Origin: Vicingus sp036171675
GTDB lineage: Bacteria > Bacteroidota > Bacteroidia > Flavobacteriales_E > Vicingaceae
Direction of reading: 5' to 3'
Assembly: GCA_036171675.1 (NCBI GenBank)
Contig: JAVHRO010000111.1
Location: 16,490 to 80,489, forward strand
DNA length: 64,000 nucleotides
Shown here: one piece after another, positions 60,897 to 64,000 of the stretch
Layout: the number at the start of each line of letters is the position of its first letter
Numbering within the stretch: the first letter of the stretch is position 1
Notes under the pieces: model-generated
Databases searched by the model: none
What the model saw: only the letters and a program-made list of their open reading frames with translations
Told to the model about the DNA's origin: nothing
Program-made: the position numbers and the translations under genes

Positions 60897-61000
60897 CGGT
60901 GGATGATTTCTCTCCAATAACAACAGTTATTGTTGATTGAATGAGGAAAGGATTAGAGCTCTCCGTGATGAGCCATAAATATTTAATTAAATAAAATTTT

Positions 61001-62248
61001 ATGGAAGCTATGGTTAAAGAAAAATTAGATTCAAAACAATTAATGGAATTAGAAGGCAATTATGGTGCTCATAATTATCATCCACTACCTGTAGTTTTAG
61101 AAAGAGGTGAAGGTGTTTATGTTTGGGATGTTGAAGGTAAACGATATTACGATTTTCTTTCGGCTTATTCAGCTGTAAACCAAGGACATTGCCATCCAAA
61201 AATAATAAAAGCCTTAACAGAACAAGCAAACACATTGGCGTTAACTTCAAGAGCATTTTATAATAATGTGTTGGGTGTTTACGAAAAATATGTGACCGAA
61301 TATTTTGGCTATGAAAAAGTGTTGCCTATGAACAGTGGAGCAGAGGCCGTAGAAACCGCCTTAAAACTGACTAGAAAATGGGCTTATGAAGTAAAAGGTA
61401 TTGACGAAAATGAAGCAAAAATTATTGTTTGCGAAGGTAATTTTCATGGTAGAACAACCACTATTGTTTCTTTTAGTAGTGATCCAACTTCATACACTAA
61501 TTTTGGACCGTTTACTCCAGGTTTTATAAAAATTCCTTATAATGATATTGAAGCATTAGAAATTGCTTTGAGCGATAATAATGTTGCTGGATTTTTGGTT
61601 GAACCTATTCAAGGTGAAGCTGGTGTGTATGTTCCTAACGATGGTTATTTAGAAGAAGCTTACGAATTGTGTAAAGCTGCAGGGGTATTATTTGTGGCTG
61701 ACGAGGTTCAAACAGGAATTGCACGAACTGGCCAATTGTTAGCGTGTGATCACGAAAATGTGGTTCCAGATATTTTAATCTTAGGAAAAGCATTATCTGG
61801 TGGTGTTTATCCTGTTTCGGCTGTTTTGGCAAACGATAACATCATGGATGTAATTAAACCAGGTGAGCATGGCTCTACTTTTGGTGGTAATCCAATTGCT
61901 GCAAAAGTTGCTGTTGCTGCGCTCGAAGTAATAAAAGACGAGAAATTGGCTGAAAACGCACAAATTTTAGGGGTGTTATTTAGAAAAGAAATACAAAAAT
62001 TAGTGGAGGAATTTCCATTGCTTAAATTAGTTAGAGGAAAAGGTTTACTCAATGCTATTGTAATTAATGATTCTGAGGATAGTACAACTGCTTGGGATAT
62101 CTGTATAAAACTAAGAGATAATGGTTTATTAGCAAAACCAACTCATGGTAACATTATTCGGTTTGCGCCTCCTTTGGTTATGAACAAAGAACAATTGTTG
62201 GATTGTGTTTCCATCATTCGAAAAACAATTACCGAGTTTAAAAAATAA
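61001..62248 (+). CDS. rocD: Ornithine aminotransferase
   Basis: A 415-residue fold-I PLP aminotransferase. The N-terminal block LEGNYGAHNYHPLPVVLERGEGVYVWDVEGKRYYDFLSAYSAVNQGHCHPKI is diagnostic of ornithine-oxo-acid transaminases. Further motifs are MNSGAEAVETALKLTRKW, FLVEPIQGEAGVYVP, VADEVQTGIARTG and the PLP Lys in LILGKALSGGVYPVSAVLA. It converts ornithine and 2-oxoglutarate to glutamate semialdehyde and glutamate, linking arginine and proline metabolism in the cytoplasm. Monocistronic: its own promoter lies upstream and a terminator follows at once. Confidence 0.94.
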   Translation: MEAMVKEKLDSKQLMELEGNYGAHNYHPLPVVLERGEGVYVWDVEGKRYYDFLSAYSAVNQGHCHPKIIKALTEQANTLALTSRAFYNNVLGVYEKYVTEYFGYEKVLPMNSGAEAVETALKLTRKWAYEVKGIDENEAKIIVCEGNFHGRTTTIVSFSSDPTSYTNFGPFTPGFIKIPYNDIEALEIALSDNNVAGFLVEPIQGEAGVYVPNDGYLEEAYELCKAAGVLFVADEVQTGIARTGQLLACDHENVVPDILILGKALSGGVYPVSAVLANDNIMDVIKPGEHGSTFGGNPIAAKVAVAALEVIKDEKLAENAQILGVLFRKEIQKLVEEFPLLKLVRGKGLLNAIVINDSEDSTTAWDICIKLRDNGLLAKPTHGNIIRFAPPLVMNKEQLLDCVSIIRKTITEFKK

Positions 62249-62252
62249 TGTT

Positions 62253-62284
62253 AAAAGCCTCGAATTTTCACGAGGCTTTTTTTT
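62253..62284 (+). terminator. Rho-independent terminator of rocD
   Basis: AAAAGCCTCG and CGAGGCTTTT form a 10-bp stem with an 8-base loop, then a T-run. It starts 5 bases after the stop codon. Confidence 0.92.
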
Positions 62285-62356
62285 ATTAACCTTGGTTCGT
62301 TGGTTAATTTTTTGTTAAGTTGGAAAAATTCGTTGAATTAGATTTATTTTTAATTC

Positions 62357-63910
62357 ATGAAACGAATCGTACTTGTTCTCGTTTTGGTTTATAGCGGTTT
62401 TGAAATGAACGCTCAAAATAAACCATTGCCAAAAGTATCAAGCATTTCAGAAATTATTTTTCCTGCTTCGGCGAACATCAGAAATAACTTTAATTTGTTC
62501 TATGAAATTCATTTAAGTAGAACAACGATTCCTCAACCTTCATTCTGGTACAAGGTTACTTTTAATAAAAAATGTTCGTTTAAATTTAACCTGTTTTCTT
62601 TAATAGAATCGGATAGATACGATTTTTATTTATTCAAAATTGCTGGTAATCAATCGTTTTGTGATGCGCTTGCAAACAATAAACTAGAAGTTTGTGATGC
62701 CGAACGCGAAAACCGAATTTATACCAATCAAGAACAATCTACTGAGTTTAGAGCAGGTTTAATAAATGTAAAAGCCGTTGAAGTAGAAGCCGGAGATGCT
62801 ATTTATTTAGAAGTTTTTAATTTAAGTGGAAACGATTGTGGGCATGTGTTGGATTTTCAAACCGATGATAACTCATTTGTAGTAAAAATGATTAATGATA
62901 ATTGCGCCAACAACCAAAATCAAATTAATAACGATTCGATAGTTAGTTACCAACCTATTATAAAAGAACATGCCTTTTCTATTTTTAATGATTTATTGTG
63001 TAATCCTAAACAAAAACTAACCAATGTGTCATCAATTAAGATGAGTACCACAAAAGTTGAAGTAAAAAATAAACTCGATTTAAACTCCTATATCAAAGCA
63101 CAACCAATAAAATATGTGCCGAAAATTGAAAATAAACCTGCTGTAATTAAAGAGAATGTAAAAACTCCACCAATGGTTGTTCAACCTAAAGTGGAGCCAT
63201 TAATAATTGCAATTAACAACAGAAAAGTTCAAAAATCGACAGCCGATTTAAACAATATTTCAGAGTTGCATCGCAATGCTACCAAACTTGAAGTAGATAA
63301 CGTATTGTTTAAATTATTGAGTAACGAATTAGCGCAGAAAATTCGTGGAGAAAAATTGAATCAACAACAGCTAGTTGAAGAGTTAAAAAAAACCTCAAAA
63401 AACAATAAAGAAAAAAGAATGGCATTAAATGATGAATTAAAAGATGTAAAACAACACAAAATTGAACTCGCCAATAAAATGAAAGAAGTCGAGTTTAAGA
63501 TTAAACAAATTACTCGATTATTAGAAGTTGAATACGCCAAGAATAACCAGCAAGAGAGCAATTTTGCTTTTAACAAAAGCGTTGATAATAATAATTCCAA
63601 TTCGTTGGGTTTTGCTAAATCGGTTTTTGTTCAAGGATTGGTGTATCGAATTCAAGTTGGAGCATATAAAAATTCCATCTCAGAAGATATTTTTAAAGGG
63701 TTAAGTCCAATTTATGGCGAATCATTTACTGACGGAATACGTTATTCGGTGGGTTCGTTTGCTAAGCTAAACGACGCTAAAGAAGCTAAAAATTACGTGG
63801 TTGAAAAAGGATTGACGGATGCTTTTGTAATTGCATATAACAACGGAAAAAAATTACCAATTGCCGCAGCTATGAAGTTGCAAGAAATGATGGAACTAAA
63901 TAATAAATAA
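62357..63910 (+). CDS. Exported SPOR-domain protein with coiled coil
   Basis: A 517-residue protein with a signal peptide (RIVLVLVLVYSGFEMNAQ). An N-terminal beta-rich domain of about 150 residues (FWYKVTFNKKCSFKFNLFSLIESDRYDFYLFKIAG...CDALANNK) resembles the CARDB/PPC-like beta sandwich found in Bacteroidetes surface proteins. A low-complexity linker follows, then a charged coiled coil at about 320-400 (QLVEELKKTSKNNKEKRMALNDELKDVKQHKIELANKMKEVEFKIKQI). The C-terminal SPOR domain (VYRIQVGAYKNSISEDIFKGLSPIYGESFTDGIRYSVGSFAKLNDAKEAKNYV) would bind denuded peptidoglycan. Its role at the wall is likely structural; the exact function is unknown. Confidence 0.78.
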   Translation: MKRIVLVLVLVYSGFEMNAQNKPLPKVSSISEIIFPASANIRNNFNLFYEIHLSRTTIPQPSFWYKVTFNKKCSFKFNLFSLIESDRYDFYLFKIAGNQSFCDALANNKLEVCDAERENRIYTNQEQSTEFRAGLINVKAVEVEAGDAIYLEVFNLSGNDCGHVLDFQTDDNSFVVKMINDNCANNQNQINNDSIVSYQPIIKEHAFSIFNDLLCNPKQKLTNVSSIKMSTTKVEVKNKLDLNSYIKAQPIKYVPKIENKPAVIKENVKTPPMVVQPKVEPLIIAINNRKVQKSTADLNNISELHRNATKLEVDNVLFKLLSNELAQKIRGEKLNQQQLVEELKKTSKNNKEKRMALNDELKDVKQHKIELANKMKEVEFKIKQITRLLEVEYAKNNQQESNFAFNKSVDNNNSNSLGFAKSVFVQGLVYRIQVGAYKNSISEDIFKGLSPIYGESFTDGIRYSVGSFAKLNDAKEAKNYVVEKGLTDAFVIAYNNGKKLPIAAAMKLQEMMELNNK

Positions 63911-63913
63911 TAT

Positions 63914-64000
63914 TACTCGTGGTGCATTTGATAAAAAATTTGTCCATTCGAGTGAATTTCACGATTGAAATGAGTGAAATTTGTATCGAGAATTAAACTA
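63914..64000 (+). repeat. 185-bp inverted-repeat element, copy D (cut by window end)
   Basis: From ACTCGTGGTGCATTTG onward the sequence follows copy A closely (TTCGAGTG, TTTCACGATTGAAATGAG, TTTGTATCGAGAATTA) to the window edge. Same orientation as copy A. Confidence 0.85.

Larger units (their letters stand above)
60153..61000. other. Long intergenic region between divergent parC and rocD
   Basis: 848 bases with no long ORF. It contains a decayed copy of the 185-bp repeat (60264-60480) and, from 60481 to about 60888, AT-rich sequence without a recognised feature. One 18-codon frame there (60548, MIIINEDSRQDFEGKFFD) ends in a stop and looks like chance or a remnant. A -7 element lies at 60889 and a small hairpin at 60915-60932 in the rocD leader. 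Confidence 0.5.

Noticed and set aside
1..64000. tRNA or rRNA genes, transposases, integrases, prophage genes
   Set aside because: No cloverleaf-like GC-rich segment, no rRNA-like stretch and no recombinase motif was found on either strand.

Overview
The window is about 64 kb of AT-rich DNA from a member of the Bacteroidota, most likely Flavobacteriia. The evidence is several very large secreted proteins with type IX secretion (T9SS) C-terminal sorting domains, a PorP/SprF-type outer-membrane protein, an exosortase of the flavobacterial XrtF kind with its usual membrane partner, Reg_prop/Y_Y_Y sensor kinase architecture, and several exact matches to the Bacteroidetes -7 promoter element TAnnTTTG. 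A run of 100 N at 22925-23024 shows this is a draft scaffold.

1-10 kb (minus strand) is a surface-polysaccharide locus: two glycosyltransferases (one cut by the window edge), two UDP-GlcNAc 2-epimerase-family enzymes, a WbpG-type sugar amidotransferase, a hexapeptide-repeat acetyltransferase, a Wzx flippase and a Wzc tyrosine autokinase with a long Gly-Tyr tail. 10-23 kb (plus strand) carries xrtF and its partner, two giant T9SS cargo proteins, a tiny Gly/Pro-rich protein ending in a PID-CTERM-like exosortase signal, and a HisH/HisF2 pair. That pair most likely supplies ammonia to the WbpG-type enzyme rather than making histidine.

23-38 kb (minus strand) holds two long gene runs. The first has a degenerate LysM transglycosylase-like protein, two SGNH hydrolases, a HAD phosphatase, an MBOAT acyltransferase, a methyltransferase and an M28 peptidase. 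The second has an LTA-synthase-like sulfatase-fold enzyme, a lipid kinase, an eIF1-like protein and a large hybrid sensor kinase. A short divergent gene encoding a Cys-containing membrane peptide lies at 38.3 kb. 38-48 kb contains a fused 2-oxoacid dehydrogenase E1, a PorP-like protein, an MFS/GIY-YIG islet that looks accessory, and a T9SS type-B protein with SBBP and PKD repeats.

48-55 kb is the most intriguing block. It is a six-gene operon behind its own promoter: PqqD-like protein, ATP-grasp ligase, group-III PLP decarboxylase, a urea-transporter/M23 metallopeptidase fusion, a TPR/beta-barrel outer-membrane protein and a TPR lipoprotein-like protein. I do not recognise it as a described pathway; it looks like a make-and-export system for a small amine-containing product. 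55-64 kb returns to housekeeping and regulation: an AraC regulator with a degenerate metal-binding domain, a class IV aminotransferase, a GmhB-like phosphatase, a rhomboid protease, topoisomerase IV subunit A, ornithine aminotransferase and a SPOR-domain protein.

Two families of non-coding inverted repeats recur. One is an element of about 185 bp with 17-bp terminal inverted repeats, with two intact copies bracketing xrtF, one decayed copy at 60.3 kb and one cut by the window end. The other is a 97-bp palindromic unit in tandem at 22.7-23.1 kb, in which the assembly gap lies. No tRNA, rRNA, CRISPR array, transposase or integrase was seen.
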